Position numbers and translations under genes: made by a program
In this document: one piece after another, positions 15,336 to 23,938 of the stretch
Layout: each line of letters opens with the position of its first letter
How positions within the stretch are numbered: the first letter of the stretch is position 1
Assembly (NCBI GenBank): GCA_035633115.1
Contig: DASQFN010000102.1
Span: 177,673 to 241,672, forward strand
Length of the DNA stretch: 64,000 nucleotides
Origin: Gemmatimonadaceae bacterium
Lineage (GTDB): Bacteria > Gemmatimonadota > Gemmatimonadetes > Gemmatimonadales > Gemmatimonadaceae
Direction: 5' to 3'
The notes under the pieces: generated by a model
Seen by the model: only the letters and a program-made list of their open reading frames with translations
What the model was told of the DNA's origin: nothing
Databases searched by the model: none

Positions 15336-16835
15336 ATGATCGACCGACATTCTTTTGCCCGATCGAAACCCCGCATCTTCGGGTTCGGAGCTCTTGTGGC
15401 CCTAACTCTCGCGGTGTCGTGTTCGCCGGATGGACCAACGCCGAGCGCTCCGAGGGGCGAGTCGCTACAACCTCGTCACGTTTTCAGCGACGCCCCCAGC
15501 CTGGTTGGCGACGCGCTCGCCGGCCGCGTTAGGCGAGGTGAGCAAGATGAAATGCTTCGTCTCGAGGCTCAACTTCCCGGCTTCGGGGGTTTTTTTATTG
15601 ATAGTCTTGGCGAAGTGGTTGTGTACATGCGCTCTTCGGACGAGTTCACGCCCGCGAATGTTAGAGCGCTCCTGCACCTGAAGTATGCTGCGCGTCCGGA
15701 AGCGCCCGTTCGTTCGGTGATGGCTCCAGCTGCGCGCGCACGAATCCTCGAGGGAGCCTATGCGTTGTCGGAGTTGATCGCCACCGAAAACCGGATCGTG
15801 AGCCGGGCGATGGGTATCAAAGGCATCGTTGGGGTAGGCACGTCGTTGATTCGCAATAGAGTGAAAGTAGGTTTTCGTGATAGCCTCAGTATGACGCGGG
15901 GTCTCGATGCAATTGCGTCCGCGGGCGTCCCCCTCGCAGCACTAATTCCAGAGGTGTGGGGAGAACTAAGACTTGAGGCAACCTGGAAGAGCAAAATCCG
16001 CCCAACGCGCGGGGGTATCGGCATACACGTCAGAAACCAAACGGCGATGCCAAATTGGGGCGCAGCCGGCAGTCACGGTTTCAATGTTCGAACGTCGAAT
16101 GGAACAAACTACTTCATGACAGCGAGTCACGTAGCACAGAACTACCGGGGAATAAATGGGTTGACGGGCGACACCGTATTTCAGTACGACCGGGCTTGGC
16201 CTGGAACTCCCATTGGCGTGATCGAGTTGAACCCTGCTTGGAATACAGGCGCAAGCTGCCCGTTCGACTCCACTACACAAACAGGTGCAGATATGTGCAC
16301 GGAGGCCGATGTGGCGCTCGGGCGATTTATCGGTGGTGTCACAGGCGAGCGAAAAATTGGAACGTCAGTGTATGAAGGACAGAACGGCCAGCCCGGTACC
16401 CAGGACATTAACGGCTATTACCCGATTCAAGGCGTGTTGAGTCCGGAGTTTGTGATGACAAGCACTCACGGCGTGCACAAGTCTGGCCAGACCACGGGCA
16501 CAACGACTGGCGAGATCGACGTGCCATTGACGACGATCTTTGTGACTGCCGGGTTCCCCTCAGCACCGCCGCCGCCGTCTAACCACCTGTATCTTGCTCT
16601 GCAGAACGTAGCCAGAGTCGCCCACGCTGGACACGGAGGAGGCGACAGCGGCGGAGCGGTCTTTGCTGGAAACGGGTCTCCCTATTACGCGCTAGGGATA
16701 CACGTAGGTGGTGACGGCACCATCAGTAATGGTATTTGCAATGCCGGAGTGAACTGCGCCTTTTACTTTGCGCGCTGGGACAGAATCGAGGCCCGCTTTG
16801 GACTTGGGCCGCTTAACCCTAATACAGTGCAATAA
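15336..16835 (+). CDS. trypsin-like serine protease, lipoprotein
   Basis: A 499-residue exported protein with lipobox LAVSC near residue 30, so probably membrane-anchored. The C-terminal ~270 residues form a chymotrypsin-fold protease: YFMTASHVAQN gives the catalytic histidine, EADVALGRF the likely aspartate, and GHGGGDSGGAVF the serine in GDSGG. The N-terminal ~200 residues (LRLEAQLPGFGGFFIDSLGEVVVYM, then VGVGTSLIRNRVKVGF) resemble the pro-region of secreted proteases and may be inhibitory. GGGAG precedes the ATG. Codon use is less GC-biased than neighbouring housekeeping genes. The target is unknown. Confidence 0.85.
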   Translation: MIDRHSFARSKPRIFGFGALVALTLAVSCSPDGPTPSAPRGESLQPRHVFSDAPSLVGDALAGRVRRGEQDEMLRLEAQLPGFGGFFIDSLGEVVVYMRSSDEFTPANVRALLHLKYAARPEAPVRSVMAPAARARILEGAYALSELIATENRIVSRAMGIKGIVGVGTSLIRNRVKVGFRDSLSMTRGLDAIASAGVPLAALIPEVWGELRLEATWKSKIRPTRGGIGIHVRNQTAMPNWGAAGSHGFNVRTSNGTNYFMTASHVAQNYRGINGLTGDTVFQYDRAWPGTPIGVIELNPAWNTGASCPFDSTTQTGADMCTEADVALGRFIGGVTGERKIGTSVYEGQNGQPGTQDINGYYPIQGVLSPEFVMTSTHGVHKSGQTTGTTTGEIDVPLTTIFVTAGFPSAPPPPSNHLYLALQNVARVAHAGHGGGDSGGAVFAGNGSPYYALGIHVGGDGTISNGICNAGVNCAFYFARWDRIEARFGLGPLNPNTVQ

Positions 16836-16898
16836 TCTGTGAGCGATAGACGCGCTGACTGATGCCTTTTCGCGTCGCAAGGAGCTAGTACAGTACAA

Positions 16899-17435
16899 AT
16901 GAAACGTCTATTGGAAAGCGAATGGTCGACCGTTAAACGTCGAGCTGGACTTCTACTCCTCTACTCAGTTGCATCAGGTTCAGTTGGGTGTGCCGCTACA
17001 ACGGCGTTGAATTCGTTCACCATCCGCATAGTCGAAGACACCGTAAGACTGACGCGAAGTCCACAAGGAGCGTCTTTCCATGTTACGGCGGTAATTCGCA
17101 ACGATGCGGACCGGCTATTGTATTGGTCGTTGTGCGCGCCCTACGCCCAGCGCGAGATCAGCGGCTCTTGGCAGACCGTTTGGGTTCCCGTCTGTTTGGA
17201 GGCCGGGACTGCACCTTCAATCGCCCCCGGGGATTCGGCGACTGTACCCGTTCGAGCTTCCGCGTTCACGAGTCCAACCACGTTCCCTCGGCTTGATCCA
17301 AGAATGTCCGCCGGTCAATACCGTTTGGTCTTTGATGTTGGGTTCGACATCAATTCGAGCGGTGCAGTGACCTCACTTCCTGTCGAGCGCCGCGCCTCAT
17401 CGACCTTTGTTGTTGTGGAGTCGGGAGGCTTGTAG
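16899..17435 (+). CDS. hypothetical lipoprotein with Ig-like beta fold
   Basis: A 178-residue protein with N-terminal basic residues, a hydrophobic stretch (AGLLLLYSVASGSVGC) and a lipobox SVGC. The mature part is all-beta: FTIRIVEDTVRLTRSPQGASFHVTAVIRNDADRLLYW, then APGDSATVPVRAS and AGQYRLVFDVGFD. This resembles small Ig-like lipoproteins that hold partner proteins at the membrane; the protease gene immediately upstream is the obvious partner, but this is inference. Two cysteines (LCAPY and VPVCLEA) could form a disulfide. The base composition matches the protease gene rather than the chromosome average. Confidence 0.65.
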   Translation: MKRLLESEWSTVKRRAGLLLLYSVASGSVGCAATTALNSFTIRIVEDTVRLTRSPQGASFHVTAVIRNDADRLLYWSLCAPYAQREISGSWQTVWVPVCLEAGTAPSIAPGDSATVPVRASAFTSPTTFPRLDPRMSAGQYRLVFDVGFDINSSGAVTSLPVERRASSTFVVVESGGL

Positions 17436-17559
17436 CGCCTGTCGGGTTCGGGATCGCCTCAACACTCTGAACCGTCGGATGCGGAACCCGCATGGCCTAT
17501 GGTGTGAGAGGAGAGAGTAGGAGTTTGTCCTTTACTCAGCATCCCGACGCGCAGTTCGG

Positions 17560-17868
17560 CTTCGTTTCTCAACGAACGACTGATTCTCCACGTTTGACGG
17601 CTATCTGCACGACCGCCGAACCGTGCCCGAGAACCCCGTCAGCTCCTAACGGCCGCGCGTCGTGCAGACATTTGATTTTGCAAATACTTCGTGGTCGTTG
17701 GGCGAAGATCAATGCTTCCGCGGGGCGCGAAACCGAATTTCAGCTTGGCGTTTGCGCATGGCCCCTCCGTGAAGGTGCAGTTCGACGTCGGTAACGGGGA
17801 CACCTAATGCGGGCGGGACAGGCGGGCTGGACTCTCGGCTCGCGCTCACAACACTGCCCATCCTCTGA
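17560..17868 (+). pseudogene. decayed second copy of the 3' half of the beta-barrel gene
   Basis: This stretch aligns by eye with bases 13719-14033 of the intact barrel gene. Shared blocks include TTTCTCAACGAA(A/C)GACTGATT, then CGTCGTGCAGA, GATCGTTGG/GGTCGTTGG, ACCGAATTTCAG and GAAGGTGCAGTTCGAC, ending with the identical CCCATCCTCTGAGAG around the stop codon. Small deletions and frameshifts destroy the frame, and an in-frame TAA appears. Similarity continues about 25 bp beyond the stop. The 5' half is missing or unrecognisable, so this is a relic of an old duplication. The rest of 17436-17938 shows nothing else. Confidence 0.82.
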
Positions 17869-17938
17869 GAGAAACCCGACAGGAGGCGTTTCACACCCAT
17901 TCAATAACTTTGCGCAGGCCGCATTGCGCATTACACTC

Positions 17939-19234
17939 TCAGCTAATGCCCTTCTTGATCGCTTTCGTTACCGCATCAGCGAAGGTGTCAATCTCGTCGA
18001 GCGTCGTGTAGACATTGGGCGTGATCCGGATCCCGTTGAACTCCGGATGCAGAATCGGAGTGTTCACGATCCGGTAGTTCGTCATCAACCACGCGCCAAG
18101 CTTATCGAATTCCAGCCCGTCGACGTTGAAAAGCCCGAGAGCCCCGGACTGCTTCGCGTCGAACGGCGTCAGCACATGCACCCTCGGACTCTCTGCGAGC
18201 AATCGCTTCGCCCAGCGATCGCGCAAAAAGCGCAGCCGGGCGAATTTCCGCTCCCCACCGATCCCGCGCTGAAATGCCAGTGCCGCCGAGATCGCGTTGT
18301 GATTCGCCGCCGGATGAGTCCCGATTTCCTCGTATTTCCGGATGTCGTTGTCCTGGCTTGGGGCCGCTGCCATCAGCGGCCATAACGACTTCTGCTTTTC
18401 CTTCCGCACGTAAAGGAATCCCGTGCCGATGGGAGCTAGCAGCCACTTGTGCAGACTCGTTCCGTAGTAGTCCACACCCAGCTCATCCCGCGTGAAAGGG
18501 AAATGTCCGAACGCATGAGCTCCGTCGACGAACACCTCGATGTTGCGTGGTCGCGCAAAGTCCACGATCTCGCGGACGGGCATTATCTGCCCGGTGAGAT
18601 TCGTGATGTGAGGGAACTCGATGATCCGCGTCCGCGGCGTCACCGCCGCCTTGATCTGATCCGCGATGTATTTCATCGACGGAGGCGGCACCTTGAACGC
18701 CACCTGCTTAACGACGATCCCTTCGCGACGCTCCCGCTGCTGCCATGCGGTGAGCATCCGGCCGTAGTTCTGGTTCGTCACCACGACCTCGTCGCCGCGC
18801 TTCAAGTCGAGGCCCATGATCATATTCTCCAGCGCCTCGGACGCGCCACGCGTGATGGCCATCTCCTCGGGATCGCACCCGAACTCCCTCGCGAGATCGC
18901 GGCGCACACTCTCTATGCGCGGCTCGAGCACTCGCCACATGTGCTCCGCCGGCGACTCGTTCGTGAACCGAAGGTCGCGGATCATCGCCTCGAGGACGTG
19001 ACTCGGCGTCGGACACACGCCGCCGTTGTTCAGGTTGATCAACGTGCGATCGGTGTCGAACGCGCGCTGGATCTCGCTCCAGTAGGCCTCGTCGTCCGCC
19101 AGCTCATCCGGAGTGCGATCACCCGCGACGGCATTTGCCCGGAACAGCGCGCCAATCGCGGTCTCGCGGAATACCGGAGTGGCGGCGAGACCCGCGCTCG
19201 CCATTCCGTGCAGAAAATCGCGACGACTGGTCAC
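17939..19234 (-). CDS. class V aminotransferase (isopenicillin N epimerase-like), Tat-exported
   Basis: A PLP-dependent fold-type I enzyme of 431 residues. VTSRRDFLHGMASAGL at the start is a Tat signal, so the enzyme folds with its cofactor before export. INLNNGGVCPTPSHV, FVDGAHAFGHFPF (aspartate that contacts PLP) and GTSLHKWLLAPIGTGFLYV (Schiff-base lysine) match the isopenicillin N epimerase/cysteine desulfurase group. An amino acid racemase, lyase or epimerase role is likely. The GTG start overlaps the stop of the upstream membrane-protein gene as GTGA, and it exactly precedes the Tat motif, so longer frames are rejected. Confidence 0.88.
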   Translation of the reverse strand: MTSRRDFLHGMASAGLAATPVFRETAIGALFRANAVAGDRTPDELADDEAYWSEIQRAFDTDRTLINLNNGGVCPTPSHVLEAMIRDLRFTNESPAEHMWRVLEPRIESVRRDLAREFGCDPEEMAITRGASEALENMIMGLDLKRGDEVVVTNQNYGRMLTAWQQRERREGIVVKQVAFKVPPPSMKYIADQIKAAVTPRTRIIEFPHITNLTGQIMPVREIVDFARPRNIEVFVDGAHAFGHFPFTRDELGVDYYGTSLHKWLLAPIGTGFLYVRKEKQKSLWPLMAAAPSQDNDIRKYEEIGTHPAANHNAISAALAFQRGIGGERKFARLRFLRDRWAKRLLAESPRVHVLTPFDAKQSGALGLFNVDGLEFDKLGAWLMTNYRIVNTPILHPEFNGIRITPNVYTTLDEIDTFADAVTKAIKKGIS

Positions 19235-19599
19235 GTAACGTCGGTTGGAAGATCCTCGTGCCTCGCGGCGAGGAAGGCGATTATCGCCGTCGCCGCAAAC
19301 GTCACGAAGAGAATAGTGAATGGGTGTCGGCCAAGATTGCTCTCGATGCTGTTCGCCGCGTACCAGGTGAAATAAAGCGTGGGCGCCAGGCAGAGGACGA
19401 TCGCGGTTCCGAGCCAGAAGGTCCTCTTGAAATGGATCCACAGCGACGCGATACCGGGAAAAACGAGCGGATAGCCCCACCAGTAGGGAAGGAGCACTTC
19501 TGAATTCGCCTGGTTCGCGGCGTGCTGAGCGAGAAACGCCAGCAGATGCGCGACCAGCATTCCGACGATGCCCATGGCGAAGAGCACGGCGTAGGTCAT
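19231..19599 (-). CDS. small multi-pass membrane protein
   Basis: A 122-residue protein with four predicted membrane helices (AVLFAMGIVGMLVAHLLAFL; WWGYPLVFPGIASLWIHF; LGTAIVLCLAPTLYF; TILFVTFAATAIIAFL). The layout is shared by small uncharacterised inner-membrane proteins. The ATG directly before the first helix was chosen; a frame 23 codons longer starts with unconvincing polar sequence. It is coupled by a GTGA overlap to the Tat-exported aminotransferase, so the two are probably made together. Function unknown. Confidence 0.68.
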   Translation of the reverse strand: MTYAVLFAMGIVGMLVAHLLAFLAQHAANQANSEVLLPYWWGYPLVFPGIASLWIHFKRTFWLGTAIVLCLAPTLYFTWYAANSIESNLGRHPFTILFVTFAATAIIAFLAARHEDLPTDVT

Positions 19600-19722
19600 T
19601 GCCGTCCGTTCCGGATTAGGCACGATCAACCCTCCGGTCTCGCCGAGCGCGCAACACGCAAAAGGCAACTGAGGACCACACGCGACCCGCTGATCGCTGC
19701 TCGCTGTCTGCTGCGCGCTTTT

Positions 19723-21759
19723 TCACGCTGGTGTACACGCGGCCAGGAAGGTGTCCCTGAAATGCGCTACCGGCACCGGGCCCATCCCCATGAACCGCTC
19801 GTGAAAGGTCTTCGCTGAGAAACCGGCACCGGTGGCGGCTCTGCACGCTTCGCGCAGCTCGATGATCGCGTTCTTTCCGAGATTGTACGTGATCGCCTGC
19901 GTCGGCCACTTCGAGTAACGATAAATCGCGCGATAAGCACTGTCGGCGATGGCCCGCGCCGTCGGATCGCCGGCCGCATTCAGTCTGGCGTTCGGATAGA
20001 ACGAGACGTGCTCGGTGAAATAGTCGATCGCCTGATCGAACGTCATCCGCTGCGTGTGCAGTCCCACGTCCACACGAATGCGCACCGCGCGCAACAGCTG
20101 CCCCTGTAACTCGTAGAGATATTCGCCCGGCGAGTAGAACCCGTACTTGTGATTCGGCCTGGGCTCGGCCATCAGCTCTTCGCTGTACAATCCCCAGCCC
20201 TCGGTTGGCATAGAATCGGTCCACATCGCGGAAGAGTCCTCCACCGCGCCGGGAGTCAGCCAGCGGATGTTGGAGATCTGATCCGCGTGCTGGTTCATGT
20301 ATCTGTAGTGCCAGTCGTGACCGGGAAAGCCCTCGTGCACCGCGGTATCGGCGACCGACGCGAAGTTGTTGAGCTTGAGTGCCGCGGGATCATTCCCCGT
20401 AGGGGTCAGATAGAAGCGGCCGGCTCCTGCCTTCTTGAAAGGCGGCGCGGGATAGTAGGCGGCGTCGATCGCGCTGCGAAGCACGGGCGGCGTCGGCACC
20501 ACCTCCAGACGATATTCTGCGGGAATGTCGAACAGATTGAACTGACGCCCGTACGCGACAGCGCGCTCACCGGCGTCGCGGTACCACTTGAAGAGCTGGT
20601 TGTCGTCCTTCGGGGAATCCTTTGACAGGAAATCCATCACCCGGCGGATGCCGATGTTCTTCTCTGCATCGGTGTTGAAGGAGAGTCCCATCTTTGCTTC
20701 AGCGGAGAATTCTCTCGCCACCTCCACCATCTTCGCCGTATAGAGCGCGACCTGAGCAGCTCCGTACTCGTACAGCTCTGCTGCGCCGCGCGGGTCGAAC
20801 AGCGCGTTATGCACGCGCCATTCGTATTCAGCCTCTCCCGATGCGAAGCGATCCACAGCTTCATTGACATCGTACGTCTGCGAGAGAAAATCAGCGAACG
20901 CATCCCAGGCGGCTCCTGCCGTGATACCTGCCGCTGTCAGCTGTGCGAGCATCGGCTGAGCGAACGGCCGGGTTCCAAGAAACGGCTGGGCGGTTTTCGG
21001 TAGCGTGTTCCGGAAATAGTCCGCATTCGCTTTGCTCCCCGTGATGCCGTCACGCTGCACCATCCGCTTGTCGGGGATGTTGCCGGCCGTCTTGCCGGCG
21101 AGAAGATTCGCTTTCGCCACCTCGAGATAGACGGGAATCGCCTGAGCGCGAATGAGCACGGCTTGCCAGTCCGATTCGTTGCCCAGGAGACCGTTGCCGA
21201 GGTCGGGCATCTGTTGGATCTGCCAGTCGATTCCGCGGAATGGCTCCTGGACGTAGGTGTCCAGCGCGCGCTGGTAATACCGGAGATCCCCCAGCTGGTG
21301 AATCAGAAAGTCGACCTGCGCGTTCATGAGCCGGTAATCGATCTGCTCGACAGGCGTCAGCGGCGCCAGGACGGTGGGAGCAGCGGCCGCCGGTTGAGAC
21401 GGCGCGACCGTGGCCGGTTGAGCCGGCGCGACTGCCGCCGGCGCCATTCGAACGAGCACTGCCTTGACGTCGCGATAGAAGCGGATCTCGTCCTGCAGCG
21501 ACTGAGGGCGATAATCCCGAAGCCGCATGTTCGAGTCGGCAAGCTCGGGGCTGTAGCCGTCGCCGCCGAGGTACGTCGAGGTAACCGGATTGCGCTGGAG
21601 ATGGAAAATAAAGAATCGGTCCCGCAGAGCGGTGAACGTCGCCGGAAGCGGAGTTACAGGCGCAAGCACTGGAGCCGGTGCGCACGCCTGCACGTTCCGC
21701 AGCACCCCAAAGCCGACTGCTGTGACGGATGCTCTCTGAAGGAACGATCGTCGATTCAT
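19723..21759 (-). CDS. DUF885 family metallopeptidase-like protein, Tat signal
   Basis: A 678-residue exported protein. MNRRSFLQRASVTAVGFG is a Tat signal (RRSFLQ), followed by an Ala/Pro-rich stretch. VADTAVHEGFPGHDWHYRYM contains the HEGxPGH motif that marks DUF885, a zinc-peptidase-like family; GWGLYSEELM and the C-terminal GKNAIIELREACR also fit. Length is at the long end because residues 95-125 hold an insertion of repeated AP(A/S)QPA units. It is probably a periplasmic peptidase, but the substrate is unknown. It is followed by a DinB gene upstream in the same direction. Confidence 0.88.
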   Translation of the reverse strand: MNRRSFLQRASVTAVGFGVLRNVQACAPAPVLAPVTPLPATFTALRDRFFIFHLQRNPVTSTYLGGDGYSPELADSNMRLRDYRPQSLQDEIRFYRDVKAVLVRMAPAAVAPAQPATVAPSQPAAAAPTVLAPLTPVEQIDYRLMNAQVDFLIHQLGDLRYYQRALDTYVQEPFRGIDWQIQQMPDLGNGLLGNESDWQAVLIRAQAIPVYLEVAKANLLAGKTAGNIPDKRMVQRDGITGSKANADYFRNTLPKTAQPFLGTRPFAQPMLAQLTAAGITAGAAWDAFADFLSQTYDVNEAVDRFASGEAEYEWRVHNALFDPRGAAELYEYGAAQVALYTAKMVEVAREFSAEAKMGLSFNTDAEKNIGIRRVMDFLSKDSPKDDNQLFKWYRDAGERAVAYGRQFNLFDIPAEYRLEVVPTPPVLRSAIDAAYYPAPPFKKAGAGRFYLTPTGNDPAALKLNNFASVADTAVHEGFPGHDWHYRYMNQHADQISNIRWLTPGAVEDSSAMWTDSMPTEGWGLYSEELMAEPRPNHKYGFYSPGEYLYELQGQLLRAVRIRVDVGLHTQRMTFDQAIDYFTEHVSFYPNARLNAAGDPTARAIADSAYRAIYRYSKWPTQAITYNLGKNAIIELREACRAATGAGFSAKTFHERFMGMGPVPVAHFRDTFLAACTPA

Positions 21760-21793
21760 CGCGGGCCTGGCACGGTGCGAGAGTGGGCTGGCC

Positions 21794-22321
21794 TCATGAC
21801 AGATACCTCGCTCGCAAAACCTCGAGATGGTGATGCTCGTGTCCCGCGATGACGAACGCGAGCGCCCGGACGCTCGTCTCGACGCCGTTCGCGATGCCTC
21901 GGCGCATCAAAGCCGTCTCGTCGAGGCTCCGATACAGATACAAAGTCGCATGTCTGAGATGCACGAGCTCGGCCAGAAGATCCTGAATCGGAACGTGGGA
22001 AAAGGGCGCCTCTTTCACGTATTCGTTCTCGTCGAATCCGGGGAGCGGCGTTGGATCGTTGCGCGAAAAGCGAAATGCGCGCTGTGAAAACACACGCTCG
22101 CCGTCCGACAGATGGCCGATTATCTCGCGGATGCTCCATTTCTCCGGCGCATACCGCTTGTCTTCCATGCCGGGCGCAAGCCCGCGCACCAGCGCAGTCG
22201 TTTCCTCGATCTGGCTCTCCAGCACATCGAGGACGTTGCCTTCCGGAACACGCGAAACGTACTCCGCAGCGGACAAGGCGTATTCCGTTGGATCGGGCCG
22301 TGTAGCGAGTGGATGTCCCAT
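21794..22321 (-). CDS. DinB family protein
   Basis: A 175-residue DinB-fold protein. The metal-site histidines are in REIIGHLSDGERVF (first helix pair) and in GHEHHHLEVLRARYL at the C-terminus; APEKWSIREIIGHL is typical of the damage-inducible DinB_2 subgroup. It lies 34 nt upstream of the DUF885 gene and 2 nt downstream of a second DinB gene, which makes a tandem pair, although the two proteins share little sequence outside the fold. Probable metal- and thiol-dependent transferase or hydrolase; substrate unknown. Confidence 0.87.
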   Translation of the reverse strand: MGHPLATRPDPTEYALSAAEYVSRVPEGNVLDVLESQIEETTALVRGLAPGMEDKRYAPEKWSIREIIGHLSDGERVFSQRAFRFSRNDPTPLPGFDENEYVKEAPFSHVPIQDLLAELVHLRHATLYLYRSLDETALMRRGIANGVETSVRALAFVIAGHEHHHLEVLRARYLS

Positions 22322-22323
22322 AA

Positions 22324-22827
22324 TCAGGTTGCCCCGCGACGCTGGGGATGCAGCGCTTTCTTGAGAATCGCAATCTGCCCGCCGTGATAGGCTGCATGCT
22401 GCGTGACACCGTGAAGCATCGCGGCGATAGTGCGCTCGCTCTGGGGTGCGTTTCTCGCGAGATCCTCATCGCTCATGCCTGCTACGATCTCCCGCAGTCG
22501 CTCGTGGCTTTCTGCAAGCGCGGCCCGCGCCTCCGCCCAGCGATTCTCGGAGATTGGGCCCGGTCGGGGCCAGTCCTCACCCTCGGACGGCGCAACCTGG
22601 CCACCGGTGATGCGCCGTCTGGCGATGTTGGCCCACGAGGTTATGTGGAGCACCAGCTCCCAGATGTTGTGCGCCGCAGGAATTGGACGCTGAATCGCAT
22701 CCTCGGCGCTTATGCCGACGAGAATCTCGTTCAGAGCCGGACCATGCCATGCGTCGCCGATCAGCGCACGGCCGATCTCGTCGGCGATGCCCTGACCATG
22801 GCTTCGCGCGCGCAACGTGCCTGTCAA
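22324..22827 (-). CDS. DinB family protein, tandem paralog
   Basis: About 167 residues of the DinB fold. AAHNIWELVLHITSWANIARRRI carries the first histidine, and GVTQHAAYHGGQIAILKKAL has the HxxYHGGQ pair that completes the site. The frame begins with TTG and no better start is found, so the first ~15 residues are uncertain. The stop codon is 2 nt before the next DinB gene's ATG, so the pair is likely cotranslated. Family knowledge suggests a thiol-transferase or detoxification role; no substrate can be named. Confidence 0.85.
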   Translation of the reverse strand: MTGTLRARSHGQGIADEIGRALIGDAWHGPALNEILVGISAEDAIQRPIPAAHNIWELVLHITSWANIARRRITGGQVAPSEGEDWPRPGPISENRWAEARAALAESHERLREIVAGMSDEDLARNAPQSERTIAAMLHGVTQHAAYHGGQIAILKKALHPQRRGAT

Positions 22828-22902
22828 ATGTCGATCCTCGGATTGTCGATCACGTGTCGGTGATAGCCGGGCAAAGGTGTTCTCGACCGCAGGCGGGGCA
22901 TT

Positions 22903-23328
22903 TCATCCGCCCATCCTTGCGAGTGGCTCGTAGAGCTCGATGCGATTGTTGTCCGGATCCCTCACCCACGCAAAGCGGCCGTAGTCGAAGTCCTCGACTT
23001 TTTCCATCGCGATGCCGTCGGTCTCGAGCTGCGCGATGAATGCGTGAAGATCGTCGACTCTGTAGTTGACCTCGAACTCATGACGGCCGGCCGAGAGCGG
23101 CTTGTCTGTCTGACTGATGGAGAAGACTGTGCTCGCGCGCATGGACGGATCGAGGTCGAAGCGGTAATGGAACTCCATGCCGTAGGTCTGTGTGCCCTCG
23201 TACTGGGTGAACTCGATCCCGAGGTGCCGCGTGTACCAGTCGGCGAGCTCTTTCGCCTTGTTCGAGAACAGAAATACGCCTCCAATGCCGTTGACGGCGA
23301 GGCGCGGGCCAGCGGTTGATTCTGTCAT
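22903..23328 (-). CDS. VOC family protein (glyoxalase/bleomycin resistance-like)
   Basis: A 141-residue vicinal-oxygen-chelate protein. NGIGGVFLFSNKAKELADWYTRHLGIEF is the first beta-alpha-beta half. FEVNYRVDDLHAFIAQLETDGIAM and VRDPDNNRIELYEPL form the second, the final glutamate being the usual metal ligand. Single-module VOC proteins act as dimers in lyase, isomerase or drug-binding reactions. It is transcribed with the DinB pair on its 3' side and the membrane protein on its 5' side. No substrate is predictable. Confidence 0.9.
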   Translation of the reverse strand: MTESTAGPRLAVNGIGGVFLFSNKAKELADWYTRHLGIEFTQYEGTQTYGMEFHYRFDLDPSMRASTVFSISQTDKPLSAGRHEFEVNYRVDDLHAFIAQLETDGIAMEKVEDFDYGRFAWVRDPDNNRIELYEPLARMGG

Positions 23329-23344
23329 GCTTGGGGGTGAGGAA

Positions 23345-23731
23345 TCAGGTTCGTCCCCGGGAGGCCAGGTAGAGCAACAGGATGTAAAGCGCGGCCAGTC
23401 CGACCATCAGGATGCCGCCCTTCAATGATACCGGCAGGAGGTACGACGCGTTACTGCCGTCGGTGGCGATCAGGTATACCCATTCGTCGAGGGCGAGCGC
23501 GAGCCCGGAACCGAATGCCATGGACGCGGCGTCCAGTATCAGCGATCGCCCGCTGAAGAGCGCGAGCGGGATTCCACCTGCGGTGATCAGGAGAAGCCCG
23601 GTGAAGAGATGGTGGATGTTGTACCCGGCGACGTCGAAGTCCGAATTCGGCGACATCGTGAGCATCGCACGAGTGACGACGAACGTCACGACGAGCGATG
23701 CGAGAACCAGCTTGGCGCGGCGGGTATCCAT
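23345..23731 (-). CDS. small integral membrane protein
   Basis: A 128-residue protein with four predicted helices (KLVLASLVVTFVVTRAML; HLFTGLLLITAGGIPLAL; MAFGSGLALALDEWVYLI; GGILMVGLAALYILLLYLA). NIHHLFTG and ALDEWVY place conserved-looking polar residues inside the membrane. The start is the ATG before the first helix; a 34-codon longer frame has no ribosome site. It lies 16 nt upstream of the VOC gene and probably begins that transcript. I do not recognise the family. Confidence 0.7.
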   Translation of the reverse strand: MDTRRAKLVLASLVVTFVVTRAMLTMSPNSDFDVAGYNIHHLFTGLLLITAGGIPLALFSGRSLILDAASMAFGSGLALALDEWVYLIATDGSNASYLLPVSLKGGILMVGLAALYILLLYLASRGRT

Positions 23732-23887
23732 AGCGCACGAAATTACCGCCCCGGCCCATCGTGTCACAAATCGCGACTGTCTGGAACCTTCTTCATAGAT
23801 GCCAGAGAAATCGTTTCTCACAAGCTGAACCATGATCTCATGTCGCGCATACAGAATGGGTTATCGTCCAACAGCCTGGGATGCACG

Positions 23888-23917
23888 AAAAAAAGGCCGC
23901 ACCCGAAAGTGCGGCTC
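23888..23917 (-). terminator. Rho-independent terminator of the ArgA-like gene
   Basis: Read on the minus strand, GCCGCAC and GTGCGGC form a perfect 7-bp stem with a 6-nt loop, followed by seven Ts (A run at 23888-23894 on the plus strand). It lies about 22 nt after the stop codon of the acetyltransferase gene. Confidence 0.93.
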
Positions 23918-23938
23918 GATTACCTCTGCGCGGGCCCC

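Noticed and set aside
17492..17794. 100-codon open frame in the gap after the Ig-like lipoprotein
   Set aside because: The same DNA aligns with the intact barrel gene in a different, broken frame, so it is pseudogene sequence and not a new gene.
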